NCBI GenBank assembly: GCA_003216535.1
Contig: QCIS01000011.1
Coordinates: 1-58,686 of the forward strand
Length of the DNA stretch: 58,686 nucleotides
Direction of reading: 5' to 3'
Source of the DNA: Prochlorococcus sp. AG-402-N08
GTDB lineage: Bacteria; Cyanobacteriota; Cyanobacteriia; PCC-6307; Cyanobiaceae
The position numbers and the translations under genes are program-made. Under the pieces are notes generated by a model. That model did not search any database. It had not been told where the DNA came from and saw only the letters and a list, made by a program, of their open reading frames with translations. Position 1 is the first letter of the stretch, and each line of letters begins with the position of its first letter. This document shows positions 35,430-43,355 of this stretch, one piece after another.

Positions 35430-37200
35430 ATTGCAAAATATTAAACTCAAATCTTTTATTTTAATAATTCCAATATTAATTTTTTCTGGAATATCTTTTT
35501 ATTTTTTTAGTCTAATATTTAGTACCTTAAAATTTGACGTTTCTAAAAATAAAAAGTCTCGGGAAACCAAATATTCTTACGTAATATCATCTTCTGATAA
35601 TAAGATACTAAGCAAATTAAGCCTCAAATTTGAAATAGATAATAGTTATCATAAAATTCCATTTTTTCTTAAAAATTCTTTTATATCTTCTGAGGATAAA
35701 AGATTTTATAAACATAATGGAATAGATTTAAAAAGTATTTCTCGTGCCCTTATTCAAAATATTAGAAGTGGTTATGTTAAAGAGGGAGGAAGTACGATTA
35801 CACAACAAGTTGCTAGATTACTTTTTCTAAATAATGATTTAAGTTTTCAAAGAAAAATCAAAGAAATATTTATATCACTCATACTTGAATTTAGATATAA
35901 CAAAAATCAAATTTTAAAATTATATTTAAATAATATTTATCTAGGATCAGGAGCATACGGGGTAGACGAGGCTGCCCAAGTTTATTTTGGAAAATTTATA
36001 GAAGAATTGACATTATCAGAGATCGCATTAATTACAGGATTAGCTCCAGCTCCATCAATTTATTCTCCTTATCAAAATTTAGAACTAGCTATTAAAAATA
36101 GAAATAAAGTTCTTGAATCAATGTATGTTGATGGATATATTTCTCTTGCAAATAAGAATAAGGCTATTAAAGAAAAAATAAAGTTAAATTATCAAACAGC
36201 TAATAATTTTTTAGATGATAAATTACTAATAAACTTTATTCTTCAGGAAACAGATGAAAAAATTGGAAGTAAAAATGATTATAAGTTTTTAAGAATTAAA
36301 TCTTCTATCAACAAAGATTGGCAAGAAAAAGGTCAAAAAATATCAAGATACGCAGGGCCTAAAGAACTTGAATTTGGTCTGTTATCTATCGAATCAAACA
36401 CAGGACTAATCAGGACAATGATAACCAGCAAAAATCCATCAATTAATGAATACAATAGAGTGATTTCATCTGTAAGGCCTTTAGGTTCTACTTTTAAAAT
36501 AATCCCTTATGCTGCTGCATTAATAGAAGGAATAAAATTAAGCGATAAATTTGAAGACTTACCAATATGCTGGGAAAGTTATTGTCCAAAAAATTTTTCA
36601 GAAGACTATAGAGGTTCAATATCTTTGATTGAATCATTTAAAAGTTCATCAAATATCGTTCCAATATCAATAACAAAAAAAATCGGCTTAAAAAATATTA
36701 TTAATTTAGCGAATTCATTTGGACTAGGTTACGAGCAAGAGTTTGAGGAATTCCCATCATTAGCTATTGGCGCCTACGGAGATAATCTTTTAAACATCAC
36801 AAATGCATATTCTGCAATAAACAATAATGGGAAGATTCAAAGTCCTGAAATCATAGAAAAAATAGAATCATTTAAAAAACAACCTATTTGGGAAAATAAA
36901 TCTATTTCCAAGAAAATATTAGATTTAAAAATAAACAAGAAAATAAATAAACTTCTTGAAAAATCTGTCAAAGAGGGAACTTCAAAAGCAGCCTTTATAA
37001 AAGGAAAGAAAATTTATGGGAAAACAGGAACATCTGATGGAAATAAAGATCTCTGGTTTATTGGTTCCATTGATAACCTTACAACAGGGATCTGGATAGG
37101 TTACGACGATAACAAAGAAACTCAATATTCTAGTGGTAATGCAGCTTATTTATGGAAGAAGTTCATATCTGAAATTTATAAAATTCCAATTAAAAAATAA
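35422..37200 (+). CDS. Class A penicillin-binding protein (glycosyltransferase-transpeptidase)
   Basis: A 592-residue bifunctional peptidoglycan synthase with one N-terminal membrane anchor (~residues 11-34). The GT51 domain shows EDKRFYKHNGID, GGSTITQQVARL and LKLYLNNIYLGSGAYG. The transpeptidase domain has the Ser-x-x-Lys motif in PLGSTFKI, SSN in KSSSNIVP and KTGTSDGNKD. It polymerises glycan strands and cross-links peptides in the periplasm. TTG at 35422 overlaps chlG by 8 bases; a second TTG at 35431 is possible. It is shorter than many PBP1A proteins and lacks an accessory C-terminal domain. Confidence 0.93.
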   Translation: MLKLQNIKLKSFILIIPILIFSGISFYFFSLIFSTLKFDVSKNKKSRETKYSYVISSSDNKILSKLSLKFEIDNSYHKIPFFLKNSFISSEDKRFYKHNGIDLKSISRALIQNIRSGYVKEGGSTITQQVARLLFLNNDLSFQRKIKEIFISLILEFRYNKNQILKLYLNNIYLGSGAYGVDEAAQVYFGKFIEELTLSEIALITGLAPAPSIYSPYQNLELAIKNRNKVLESMYVDGYISLANKNKAIKEKIKLNYQTANNFLDDKLLINFILQETDEKIGSKNDYKFLRIKSSINKDWQEKGQKISRYAGPKELEFGLLSIESNTGLIRTMITSKNPSINEYNRVISSVRPLGSTFKIIPYAAALIEGIKLSDKFEDLPICWESYCPKNFSEDYRGSISLIESFKSSSNIVPISITKKIGLKNIINLANSFGLGYEQEFEEFPSLAIGAYGDNLLNITNAYSAINNNGKIQSPEIIEKIESFKKQPIWENKSISKKILDLKINKKINKLLEKSVKEGTSKAAFIKGKKIYGKTGTSDGNKDLWFIGSIDNLTTGIWIGYDDNKETQYSSGNAAYLWKKFISEIYKIPIKK

Positions 37201-37209
37201 ATTATATTT

Positions 37210-38526
37210 TTAAGATTTATAAGAAATTATTGCAGAATAAAATCCATCACCAGGATGATCCAAGCTAGGTAAGATTTGCTTTTGGCTAACCAATTTTAAA
37301 GTTTTGTTTTTTTCAAGAAATCGTTCAATTAATATATTATTTTCATCAGGACAAATAGTACAAGTTGAATAAACTAAAGTACCATCTTTCTTCAAAAGAG
37401 GGAGAATACTCTCCAAAAGTTTTTCCTGTAATAAAGTTAAAGATTTTATTTTTTCTTTACTTAAAGACCATCTAGAATCTGGATTCCTGGAAAGAGTTCC
37501 AATGCCTGAACATGGAGCATCTAATAAAATCTTATCAAAATAAGATATAAAATTAGGATTTAATTCAATCAAACTCCCAGCATCAGCCTTAAGGGTATTT
37601 ACAGATTTCAAATTTAACCTTTCTAAATTTGATTGCAGTATTTTCAATCTTTTTGCTGATCTATCTACGGCAATGATTTCAGCACTATCATTTGTTAATT
37701 CTGCAAGGTGGGTAGACTTACTTCCTGGCGCTGCACAAGCATCTAAAATCTTTTCACCTTCTTTTGGATTTAAGAGAGGTGCTATCCACTGAGAAGATCT
37801 ATCTTGAATTGTCCAAAGTCCATCACTATATCCTGGTAAATTTTTTATAGATCTTGGATTAGATTTTAAAGTAATTCCATTATGTAAATCTTTAATAATT
37901 TCAGCATCAATTTTATTTTCATGAAGTACTTTCAAAAAGTTATCTAAATTAGTTTTTAATTGGTTAATTCTCAAATCAATTGATGGTTTTTTATTAAATG
38001 CCTTAATGATATTTTCACCCTCGCTATTGCCGACCCATTTATAAAGATCCTTCACAAGCCATAATGGAAATGATTCAAGATATGAAATTCTTTCTTTTCT
38101 ATCAGAAGATAATTCCGGAAAGATTTTTTGTTCTAATTTTCTTGATGCATTTCTCAATATCGCATTTACAGTTCCTGCTAAACCATTTAAATCTGTTTTT
38201 TTAGCTACTTCTACAGTGGTAGAAATAGCAGCAGGAAATGGAATTTTATCCATTTTCAATAGTTGATACAAACCTATATGTAGAAGCCATCTTAACTTTG
38301 GAGGTTGTTTTTTATGAGTAATTTTTGATGTATGATCCGTCCAAAGATCAAGAAATTTTCTATACCTTATGCATCCAAAAGATAATTCCGTAATAAAAGC
38401 TATATCAAGAGAATTAAATTGATAATTTTTTAAAACCTTTTCAAGAGCATGATCAGAAAAATCACCAGAACTAACTTTTAATAAAATTTCCCAAGCTGCC
38501 TTTCTTTGTAAATATCCTATGCTCAA
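37210..38526 (-). CDS. rsmB: 16S rRNA (cytosine(967)-C5)-methyltransferase RsmB
   Basis: A 438-residue protein with an N-terminal NusB-like RNA-binding domain (residues ~1-140) and a C-terminal SAM domain. DACAAPGSKSTHLAEL is motif I, DAPCSGIGTLSRNPD holds one conserved Cys and STCTICPDEN the catalytic Cys. It methylates C967 of 16S rRNA. It is transcribed alone, ending 9 bases from the convergent penicillin-binding-protein gene. Confidence 0.94.
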   Translation of the reverse strand: MSIGYLQRKAAWEILLKVSSGDFSDHALEKVLKNYQFNSLDIAFITELSFGCIRYRKFLDLWTDHTSKITHKKQPPKLRWLLHIGLYQLLKMDKIPFPAAISTTVEVAKKTDLNGLAGTVNAILRNASRKLEQKIFPELSSDRKERISYLESFPLWLVKDLYKWVGNSEGENIIKAFNKKPSIDLRINQLKTNLDNFLKVLHENKIDAEIIKDLHNGITLKSNPRSIKNLPGYSDGLWTIQDRSSQWIAPLLNPKEGEKILDACAAPGSKSTHLAELTNDSAEIIAVDRSAKRLKILQSNLERLNLKSVNTLKADAGSLIELNPNFISYFDKILLDAPCSGIGTLSRNPDSRWSLSKEKIKSLTLLQEKLLESILPLLKKDGTLVYSTCTICPDENNILIERFLEKNKTLKLVSQKQILPSLDHPGDGFYSAIISYKS

Positions 38527-38577
38527 AATATAATTAATTTTTTAAAGATAACTTTAATATACAAAAAATTCAAAAAT

Positions 38578-38721
38578 TTAAACTACTTTTTCAATTGCAG
38601 AATTAAACCAAATAAAACCTAAGATAGAAATAAGTGAAAGATTAAATCCTAAAAAAAGAAAGATATTTAAAGAATGGATTCTTTCCCGAAAAAAAATTTT
38701 ATTTTCTTTTTGATACTTCAT
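38578..38721 (-). CDS. Small membrane protein, 47 residues, unknown function
   Basis: An uninterrupted minus-strand frame from ATG at 38721 to TAA at 38578. Residues 1-17 are polar and basic (MKYQKENKIFFRERIHS), ~18-40 form one hydrophobic span (LNIFLFLGFNLSLISILGF), and a short WFNSAIEKVV tail ends it. It begins 19 bases after the stop of the 59-residue gene at 38741-38920, so the two could be co-transcribed. No family recognised. Small single-span proteins like this are frequent in Prochlorococcus, but this one rests on frame and composition only. Confidence 0.45.
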   Translation of the reverse strand: MKYQKENKIFFRERIHSLNIFLFLGFNLSLISILGFIWFNSAIEKVV

Positions 38722-38740
38722 TATTAAAACAAAAACTTAT

Positions 38741-38920
38741 TCAGGATTTCAAACGGCAACCAATATTGATAGATCCTGAATCAAGCATTCTTCCTAATTT
38801 AATTGCCATGGATTCCTCCAACCTAGTGAAATTAGATTGATGGGTAGTTATCCAATCTAATTCAGAAAAAGTGATGATTCCCGTCGAATTACTTTTTAAA
38901 AAAAGTGTACCAATTTGCAT
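38741..38920 (-). CDS. Small conserved cyanobacterial protein, 59 residues
   Basis: A minus-strand frame from ATG at 38920 to TGA at 38741 with no internal stop across 59 codons. The sequence has a well-ordered pattern (GIITFSELDWITTHQ, FTRLEE, AIKLGRMLDSG, INIGCR) that I recall from small conserved cyanobacterial proteins of unknown role. No signal peptide or membrane segment. The motif density makes it a convincing gene. It lies alone 105 bases beyond the end of the photolyase-related gene and just before the 47-residue gene. Confidence 0.68.
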   Translation of the reverse strand: MQIGTLFLKSNSTGIITFSELDWITTHQSNFTRLEESMAIKLGRMLDSGSINIGCRLKS

Positions 38921-39025
38921 TAGATAAATCTAATTTTTTCTAAGCTAACATCCGTACTTAATATTTCTTCATAACATAATATTCTTTTAATTTTTCAAAG
39001 ACAGCTTTAGGTTATTACTCTTAAT

Positions 39026-40516
39026 TTATTGAATATCTCTTAAAAATTTATCGGCCGTTTTTAAGTGATTATTTAATTTTTCCTCTGACATTTTATCGAG
39101 ATTTCTCGTTAACATTGCCAGACGATATTGCTTTCTAAAAAAGCTTTCATTATCTTTAATAAATTTCCAAAATAAGCCATCCCATATTTCACACCATGGG
39201 CCACTTTTAAAATTAGACATTTTTTTTACATAATTAGAGCTTGATATATATGGCTTTGTTGAGAAGATACCACCATCACTAAACTGACTCATTCCGTAAA
39301 CATTTGGGACCATAACCCAATCATAAGAATCAATAAACATTTCCATAAACCATTTATAAACTTGGTTGGGGTGAATTCTACATAGAAGCATAAAGTTACC
39401 AACAATCATTAGCCGCTCAATATGATGACAATAACCAAATTTAATAATATTTTTTATAACAACGTCTACTGGTTCAATTCCTGTATTTCCTTGATAAAAA
39501 GATTTTGGAATTGGCTTATCTTCAAAATTCCAAAAATTACTATTTCGCATCTTTGTTCCGTACTTTTTATAGACAAGGCAAATAAATTCTCTCCATCCAA
39601 TAATTTGACGAATAAAACCCTCTAAAGAGTTAATAGGAACATTATTATTTTTTGCAAAAAGTAATGCTTTATTTACTACTGCATCTGGGGTTAATAAGCC
39701 GCTGTTTAAAAGAGGAGAAAGTAAACTGTGCCATAAAAAAGAATTTTCTTTAGAAATAGCATCCTCATAATCTCCAAATAAGAAAAATCTATGTTTAAAA
39801 AAATCATTTAACCATTCATCTGCCTCTTCAAAATTAGTTGGATATAAAAAGTTATTACTTTCTCCAATAAACTCAATATCAGAATTGGCTAATGACCTTT
39901 CTGCATTAACTACAAATTTATTTTTTTGTAATTTAGGTGTATCGGGTATATTTATTTTTTTTGGTAATTTTTTTCTGTTCATTTCATCGAAACTCCATTT
40001 ACCACCTTCAGGGGTATCATCAGGATTAACTAATATCTTTTGGCTTTTTCTTTGATTCTCATAAAATCTCCCCATAAGAGGTTTTTTTGCATTTGATGCA
40101 AATAAATCTTTTAAATCTTCACTGCTCATAAACATAGGAGAAGGTAAAATATTTAAAGCTAAATTATTACTTTCAACAAAATTATTAATCCTCTTCATTA
40201 TTAAAAAATCATGAGGGTCAATAAGATTTATTTTCTGATATTTATTTTTAATAAATTCCGATAAGTAATCAACTGTAGAAATATTATTCTTGTTTTCGAT
40301 ATATAAAACTTTAAAGCCATATATTTCTAAATAATTTTTATAAGCGAGCATAGATGCTCTATGAAAAACTAACTTATTTTTATGGTTAATTAATTTATGG
40401 AATTTATCATTTCCAAAAAATAATGAGTCTTCCAAAATCAAAACTTCACAATTTATTTTTAAGATTGGGCTTTCTCTAAAAAGTTGATTCGGGAAAATAA
40501 TTGATACTTGTTTCAT
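39026..40516 (-). CDS. Photolyase/cryptochrome-related protein (FeS-BCP or CryB-like family)
   Basis: A 496-residue protein of the deoxyribodipyrimidine-photolyase-related family. The N-terminal Rossmann part begins [10 protein letters not shown] and includes [15 protein letters not shown]; the FAD-binding part shows [18 protein letters not shown], then [15 protein letters not shown] and [16 protein letters not shown]. Relatives such as Agrobacterium PhrB repair (6-4) photoproducts and carry a 4Fe-4S cluster bound by a C-terminal CxxC plus other Cys. Here that segment reads [16 protein letters not shown], without the CxxC, so the cluster is doubtful. The ATG overlaps the DUF2256 stop as ATGA. 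Confidence 0.88.
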   Translation of the reverse strand: MKQVSIIFPNQLFRESPILKINCEVLILEDSLFFGNDKFHKLINHKNKLVFHRASMLAYKNYLEIYGFKVLYIENKNNISTVDYLSEFIKNKYQKINLIDPHDFLIMKRINNFVESNNLALNILPSPMFMSSEDLKDLFASNAKKPLMGRFYENQRKSQKILVNPDDTPEGGKWSFDEMNRKKLPKKINIPDTPKLQKNKFVVNAERSLANSDIEFIGESNNFLYPTNFEEADEWLNDFFKHRFFLFGDYEDAISKENSFLWHSLLSPLLNSGLLTPDAVVNKALLFAKNNNVPINSLEGFIRQIIGWREFICLVYKKYGTKMRNSNFWNFEDKPIPKSFYQGNTGIEPVDVVIKNIIKFGYCHHIERLMIVGNFMLLCRIHPNQVYKWFMEMFIDSYDWVMVPNVYGMSQFSDGGIFSTKPYISSSNYVKKMSNFKSGPWCEIWDGLFWKFIKDNESFFRKQYRLAMLTRNLDKMSEEKLNNHLKTADKFLRDIQ

Positions 40517-40644
40517 CTTTGCGACTTCCTGTTACTGCATCTTTTTGAACAGTAGATAACATCATCCCAACAGTTTTTCCATTTTTTACGCCACTCAAAC
40601 GGCCTATTGCAAACAGGGCAAATTTTAGTAGAAAGATTTTTCAA
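40513..40644 (-). CDS. DUF2256 small zinc-binding-type protein, 43 residues
   Basis: A minus-strand frame from TTG at 40644 to TGA at 40513; a stop two codons upstream fixes the TTG as the only start. The 43 residues contain [15 protein letters not shown] and then C25, C32 and C36 ([14 protein letters not shown]), the DUF2256 signature. Five Cys (9, 12, 25, 32, 36) suggest a zinc ribbon or similar. DUF2256 genes commonly sit beside photolyase-related genes, as here: the stop overlaps the photolyase start as ATGA, so the two are translationally coupled. It may assist the photolyase or bind DNA; unproven. Confidence 0.88.
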   Translation of the reverse strand: MKNLSTKICPVCNRPFEWRKKWKNCWDDVIYCSKRCSNRKSQR

Positions 40645-40647
40645 AAT

Positions 40648-40884
40648 TTATAATTTTCTTTTATGAGTAGATTTAAATCTAGTTGAATCTTTAAGGGCCA
40701 TATGTTTTGTATTTCTTCCCGAAACTCTCTTTCTCCAGACTTTGAAAGATTTGGGTTTAAGATTTTGACGCATAATTTTTATCGCATCTTCCTCTTTTAA
40801 ACCAAATTGATACTCAATAGCTTCAAAGGGTGTTCTATCTTCCCAACACATTTCTATTATTCTGTCTATATCGATACCTTCCAT
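40648..40884 (-). CDS. TIGR03643 (DUF2805) family protein
   Basis: A 78-residue basic protein. The pattern IIEMCWEDRTPFEAIEYQFGLKEEDAI followed by IMRQNLKPKSFKVWRKRV and GRNTKHM is the TIGR03643 family. The first half looks like a helix-turn-helix and the second is strongly basic, so nucleic-acid binding is plausible. It is 3 bases upstream of the DUF2256 gene and 2 bases downstream of the DCC gene. In this arrangement it probably belongs to a light-dependent repair or photosensing unit, but its role is unknown. Confidence 0.85.
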   Translation of the reverse strand: MEGIDIDRIIEMCWEDRTPFEAIEYQFGLKEEDAIKIMRQNLKPKSFKVWRKRVSGRNTKHMALKDSTRFKSTHKRKL

Positions 40885-40886
40885 AT

Positions 40887-41291
40887 TTATTGTTCACATT
40901 GTGAGGTACAAAGTTTTTCAATATCGGATCTACCTGTAATTTGAAGTCTATATTTTGCCCAATATCTGTAAACCAATCTCAATAATGGAGATAAGATCTT
41001 AATCTTCAAGGGATAATAAACCCAACCTAAACCAACTAATTCATAAGAATATGCAAGTACATCTAGTCCCCTAATAATTTCACCATTTTCAATAATCCCA
41101 TGCAGGTTTGACATAGCTTCTGAATATGAGATGTCATTAAAAAGACTTCGATCATAATCCTTACTATTAATATCTATAAATGCAATTTGATTTAAGGTAT
41201 CTCTTTTTTTAAGAAAATTTGTTTCTCTCAAACAAAGTGGACAACCACCATCGAATAAAAAGGTTAATTTATTTTTCATATTTTTATTCAA
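40887..41291 (-). CDS. DCC-family thiol-disulfide oxidoreductase-like protein (DUF393)
   Basis: A 134-residue thioredoxin-fold-like protein. The DCC motif DGGCPLC lies at residues 14-20 with the redox pair C17 and C20; the region after it (FIDINSKDYD, HGIIENGEIIRGLDVLAYSYELVG) is typical of DUF393. Such proteins are thought to act in thiol-disulfide exchange. It is the first gene of the cassette that runs through TIGR03643 and DUF2256 to the photolyase. The 165 bases upstream (41292-41456) contain only the inverted repeat at 41414. Confidence 0.86.
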   Translation of the reverse strand: MNKNMKNKLTFLFDGGCPLCLRETNFLKKRDTLNQIAFIDINSKDYDRSLFNDISYSEAMSNLHGIIENGEIIRGLDVLAYSYELVGLGWVYYPLKIKILSPLLRLVYRYWAKYRLQITGRSDIEKLCTSQCEQ

Positions 41292-41413
41292 ATATAGAAA
41301 TTAAATAACTTATTTGTGGAATAAAAAAATTTTTTTAGAGTACAAGCTTTATAAAGCCTTAATAATTGCCAGTTCTAATTTAGTGAAATTATATTATCTT
41401 ATAAATTAATAAG

Positions 41414-41439
41414 CCATTGATTAAGGGATACATCAATGG
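41414..41439. repeat. 8-bp inverted repeat, possible terminator hairpin
   Basis: CCATTGAT and its exact complement ATCAATGG flank a 10-base loop. It lies 18 bases beyond the stop of the minus-strand gene at 41457-41660, where a terminator would be expected, but no clear U-run follows. It could instead be a DNA-binding site upstream of the DCC gene at 40887-41291. Confidence 0.35.
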
Positions 41440-41456
41440 TTTAAAACTATTTATGA

Positions 41457-41660
41457 TCAGTCATCTAAAAGATGAACTCCTTCCCCTACGTCAGGAGTAA
41501 ATTTACAATATTTTTCAAAAACAAGTCCAACACCTCTCATTTTTTCTCCTAATTCATCGTTAAATTTATTCCATTCTTCAGATTCACGATCAGGTAAATC
41601 CCACCCTTGTTTTTCTACCATACTTGTTATTACTGTATAGTCCCATTCTATGTATGCCAT
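41457..41660 (-). CDS. Hypothetical soluble protein, 67 residues
   Basis: A short acidic protein rich in aromatic residues: EWDYTVITSMVEKQGWDLPD at the start, EEWNKFNDELGEKM in the middle and a short end (GEGVHLLDD). No membrane segment or Cys pair; a single Cys is present. I do not recognise a family. A minus-strand TATAAT lies 25 bases upstream of its ATG, supporting an independent transcript. It diverges from trmH. Confidence 0.62.
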   Translation of the reverse strand: MAYIEWDYTVITSMVEKQGWDLPDRESEEWNKFNDELGEKMRGVGLVFEKYCKFTPDVGEGVHLLDD

Positions 41661-41684
41661 TGATTTAATTTAAAATACCAAAAT

Positions 41685-41690
41685 ATTATA
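41685..41690 (-). promoter_or_regulatory. Possible -10 element of the 67-residue gene
   Basis: A minus-strand TATAAT 25 bases before the ATG at 41660. No recognisable -35. Confidence 0.4.
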
Positions 41691-41727
41691 AACCAAGAGA
41701 TTTAATAGGTAATAAATATTTTTTGAA

Positions 41728-41733
41728 TATAAT
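41728..41733 (+). promoter_or_regulatory. Possible -10 element of trmH
   Basis: A plus-strand TATAAT 23 bases before the trmH ATG at 41757. The -35 region is not recognisable. Confidence 0.4.
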
Positions 41734-41756
41734 TTAAAAGTGTGAAAAAATTATAA

Positions 41757-42428
41757 ATGTCAATTTTGCCAAGAAGATTTGAACGAATCAAAAGTGTTTT
41801 AGATTGCAGAATGAAAAACTTGACTGTTTTAGTTGAGGATGTCAATAAACCACATAATTTATCTGCGATATTAAGGACATGCGATGCAGCAGGAGTTTTC
41901 GAAGCAAATTTTATTAGCAAAACGAATGCCGTAAAGACTTTTAATAGTACTGCTCAAGGAAGTCAAAAATGGGTAAAACTGAATAATCATGAAAACATTA
42001 TCACGGCGATATCTGATTTAAAGAATAAAGGTTTTAGATTATATGGAACGACTCTTAATAGTGAATCAGTAGATTATAGAAATTTTGATTATTCTCAAAA
42101 TACATGTTTTGTTTTAGGAGCAGAAAAATGGGGACTAAGTAATGAACTTATATCAATGGTTGATCAATCAATTTTTATACCTATGAGAGGTATGGTTCAA
42201 TCTCTGAATGTTTCAGTTGCTGCTTCTATATTATTATTTGAAGCTGTTCGCCAAAGAAAAAATAAAGGTATATTGCCCGCTAATGGAGAAGGGTTAAATA
42301 TGGATGAATATCAAAAAACACTTTTTGAATGGTGTTACCCAGAATTAGCTGCGGTGTATAAAAAATCAGCTAAAGAATATCCAAAGTTGAATGATCAGGG
42401 AGAACTTGATCCTATTACAGATAACTAA
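41757..42428 (+). CDS. trmH: tRNA (guanosine(18)-2'-O)-methyltransferase TrmH
   Basis: A 223-residue SpoU-family (SPOUT knot) methyltransferase. It starts RRFERIKSVLDCRMKNLTVLVEDVNKPHNLSAILRTCDAAG, where Asn and Arg of NLSAILRTCDAAG are the catalytic motif 1. Motif 2 is VLGAEKWGLSNE and motif 3 IPMRGMVQSLNVSVAASILLFE. The C-terminal extension (~residues 165-223) matches the TrmH_C tail. It methylates the ribose of G18 in tRNA D-loops. It faces the permease gene, with 2 bases between stops. Confidence 0.92.
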   Translation: MSILPRRFERIKSVLDCRMKNLTVLVEDVNKPHNLSAILRTCDAAGVFEANFISKTNAVKTFNSTAQGSQKWVKLNNHENIITAISDLKNKGFRLYGTTLNSESVDYRNFDYSQNTCFVLGAEKWGLSNELISMVDQSIFIPMRGMVQSLNVSVAASILLFEAVRQRKNKGILPANGEGLNMDEYQKTLFEWCYPELAAVYKKSAKEYPKLNDQGELDPITDN

Positions 42429-42430
42429 AT

Positions 42431-43276
42431 TTATTCAGAATTTTGACTATCAAAAATTTCTTCAAGGTCCTCTCCTATAAAAGAAAGACCTAAAACTAAA
42501 AAAAACATTGCCAAACCTGGGAACAAAGCCGTCCACCAGATACCTGTAGGTAAAGCGGCAAGAGCCAGATTTAAATCACTTCCCCACTCTGGGACATCTG
42601 CAGGAACGCCAAGGCCTAAAAATCCTAAACTTCCTAATACCAAAACAGCATCTGCAGCATTTAGGGTAAGCAGAATAGGCAAAGGTGTTATTACATTTGG
42701 GAGAATATATTTAAAAATAATTTTTTTAACATCAGCTCCTGCAACTTGAGCTGCCTCCACATAAGTTTCGGATTTAACCAATATTGTCTGATTTCTGATT
42801 AATCTAAAATATTGAGGAGAGTAAACAATACACAATGCCAAAGCCGCGTTAAGGACACCCTTACCCAATACAAAAGCCACAACAACTGAAAGCAAAATTA
42901 CAGGTATTGAAAAAATAGTATCCATTATTAGTGATAAGCATTTATCAAAAAAACCACCAAAATATCCACTTAATAATCCCAATGGCAAACCCAAACTTAA
43001 TGAAAAAAGAATAGCTAAGAATACAACTTCTATCGCTAATGATGATCCTTGCAAAGTTCTTAAGCAAACATCTCTTCCTAATCTATCTGTGCCACAAAAA
43101 TGATTAAGAGAAGGAGGGGCAAAGATTTCATTGCTTAACATTGAAAATGAATAACCAAAAAAATTATTGGCCTCTAAAAATTTCATTATTAAAACAACAA
43201 GAAGATAAAAAAGTACAATTAAAAATCCAGCTTTTCTGATATTTGGGCCGACACGATTAAATGAGTTAATATCCAA
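42431..43276 (-). CDS. ABC transporter permease, DppC/OppC type
   Basis: A 281-residue permease with five or six hydrophobic segments and an N-terminal DppC-like region (NHFCGTDRLGRDV). The EAA loop is VEAAQVAGADVKKIIFKYILPNVITP near residue 170, followed by GLGVPADVPEWGSDLNLA. This family imports peptides, nickel or other solutes. No DppB partner, ATPases or binding protein lie nearby, so it is an orphan and its substrate is unknown. lepA is 79 bases upstream on the same strand. Confidence 0.88.
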   Translation of the reverse strand: MDINSFNRVGPNIRKAGFLIVLFYLLVVLIMKFLEANNFFGYSFSMLSNEIFAPPSLNHFCGTDRLGRDVCLRTLQGSSLAIEVVFLAILFSLSLGLPLGLLSGYFGGFFDKCLSLIMDTIFSIPVILLSVVVAFVLGKGVLNAALALCIVYSPQYFRLIRNQTILVKSETYVEAAQVAGADVKKIIFKYILPNVITPLPILLTLNAADAVLVLGSLGFLGLGVPADVPEWGSDLNLALAALPTGIWWTALFPGLAMFFLVLGLSFIGEDLEEIFDSQNSE

Positions 43277-43355
43277 AATCTTTTTTTAAAGATATAAATG
43301 AAATATACCCAATTCTTTTAAAAATAAATAGCTATAAATTTTAAATTAAAAGAAA

